Shown piece by piece: positions 63,432-64,000 of a DNA stretch of 64,000 bases. This DNA is from Jannaschia faecimaris. GTDB lineage: Bacteria; Pseudomonadota; Alphaproteobacteria; Rhodobacterales; Rhodobacteraceae. Position 1 is the stretch's first letter. Every line of letters starts with the position of its first letter. The notes below the pieces were generated by a model. It ran no database searches. It saw nothing but the letters and a program-made list of their open reading frames with translations, and was not told the DNA's origin. A program made the translations under genes and the position numbers. The stretch is from the NCBI RefSeq assembly GCF_900107415.1, contig NZ_FNPX01000004.1, forward strand, positions 1 through 64,000. The letters run 5' to 3'.

Positions 63432-64000
63432 ATGGCCGAAGTCCCGCGTATCACTGTCGTAACCTGCTTGCGCGACGAAGGTCCGTACCTCGTGGATTGG
63501 GTTGCACATCTGCGCAGCATTGGTGTCGGGCAGATTTTGGCCTTCACCAACGATTGTCGGGATGGGACGGCGAATCTGGTCGATGCGCTGGCCCCGGCGG
63601 GGGTCGTCCACGTTCCACAAGGCGATATCCTCGCGCGCGATGGTAAGCCTCCCCAATGGCGGGCCATGGCCGCCGCCTGGAACCATCCGGCCTGCACCGG
63701 GGCGGACTGGCTTTCGCATCTGGATGCCGACGAATACGTGGCGATGACCGGGCACGCGACTTTGACGGGGTTGATCCGGGAAATGTCCGATGCTCAGGCC
63801 ATCGCGTTGCCTTGGCGGCTGTTCGGATGCGCCGGGCGGCTTGAGGCGGGGCAGGGGGCGACACCTGCGCGGTTCGACCGGGCCGCACCTGCGGGGCTGG
63901 CCTATCCGGCGCTCGCCTCATTCTTCAAGACGCTGTTCCGTCGGGATGGCCCGTTCACCGGTTTCGGTATTCACCGCCCGCAGCAATCCGAACCGCCTGT
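63432..64000 (+). CDS. Family-2-like glycosyltransferase, 5' part
   Basis: At least 189 residues, cut by the window edge. GGAGAGAC precedes ATG 63432. The N-terminus RITVVTCLRDEGPYLVDWVAHL and the DxD-type HLDADEYVAM are those of the Glyco_tranf_2_4 group, which adds sugars to lipids or polysaccharides. The last residues seen are FGIHRPQQSEPP. The 154 bases before it are non-coding. Confidence 0.82.
   Translation, partial: MAEVPRITVVTCLRDEGPYLVDWVAHLRSIGVGQILAFTNDCRDGTANLVDALAPAGVVHVPQGDILARDGKPPQWRAMAAAWNHPACTGADWLSHLDADEYVAMTGHATLTGLIREMSDAQAIALPWRLFGCAGRLEAGQGATPARFDRAAPAGLAYPALASFFKTLFRRDGPFTGFGIHRPQQSEPP

Noticed and set aside
1-64000. CRISPR arrays, riboswitches and rRNA genes
   Set aside because: No regularly spaced repeats, conserved riboswitch cores or rRNA segments were recognised by eye. 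A covariance-model scan could still reveal small RNAs.

Overview
The window looks like chromosomal DNA of a high-GC alphaproteobacterium, most likely a marine Rhodobacterales (Roseobacter-type) member. The basis is the TRAP-transporter-rich catabolic clusters, the ctaD-DUF2244 gene pair, the DUF1178 gene, the malate synthase G/GlcG pair, ligase-associated DNA repair genes and a PAPS-reductase-annotated family typical of that order. This is inference from gene content; there is no rRNA in the window.

Layout. 1-845: right end of an IS3-family insertion sequence (orfA with an A6G slippage site) followed by unassigned DNA with one terminator. 846-7118: a nitrogen-acquisition cluster. A NrtA/B/C-type ABC importer runs leftward, divergent from a LysR regulator, a sulfite-oxidase-fold molybdoenzyme and an aliphatic nitrilase. 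A near-palindrome GCAAGG..TTTGC recurs ahead of the importer and of the molybdoenzyme, with a weaker copy before the nitrilase, suggesting one small regulon. 7335-25843: a large sugar-acid catabolic locus around a GntR/FCD regulator. Leftward run a DctPQM TRAP importer, two phytanoyl-CoA-type dioxygenases, an UxaA-family dehydratase, a Gfo/Idh oxidoreductase, an AroE-like dehydrogenase, a beta-hydroxyacid dehydrogenase and two exporters. Rightward run an SDR, an IlvD-type sugar-acid dehydratase, an FAH-type hydrolase, a 2-hydroxyacid dehydrogenase and an enolase-superfamily dehydratase. Together these fit non-phosphorylative breakdown of a sugar acid to pyruvate plus a small hydroxyacid or aldehyde. 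25884-31110: HDAC-family deacetylase and glutathione peroxidase, then DUF1178, SDR and the molybdate importer modABC. 31153-35333: DUF2244, cytochrome oxidase subunit I, an acidic unknown protein, lipB and tRNA-Leu(GAG).

35334-44299 is a probable genomic island. It starts right after the tRNA, is AT-richer in places, carries an excisionase-like fragment near the tRNA end, and has a frameshifted P4-type integrase remnant at the other end. Its cargo is a LysR-controlled detoxification operon (GST, NTF2-like, tautomerase, nitronate monooxygenase, GFA, NIPSNAP) and a separate run of a GNAT-like protein, a cysteine-synthase-like PLP enzyme and a second nitronate monooxygenase.

44300-64000 is housekeeping-type backbone: acyltransferase, SDR, aminopeptidase N, DUF2256, malate synthase G, GlcG, a C26 glutamine amidotransferase-type hydrolase, a translationally coupled exonuclease-hydrolase-DNA ligase operon, an isolated fliG, a secreted unknown, argC, a YmdB-type phosphodiesterase, an SLC13-type permease, a lipoprotein, a Rhodobacterales unknown and the start of a family-2 glycosyltransferase that leaves the window.

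Strongest candidates for new biology: the shared-operator nitrile/molybdoenzyme regulon, the sugar-acid locus with its dioxygenases and catabolic AroE homologue, and the GNAT/PLP/nitronate-oxygenase run in the island.
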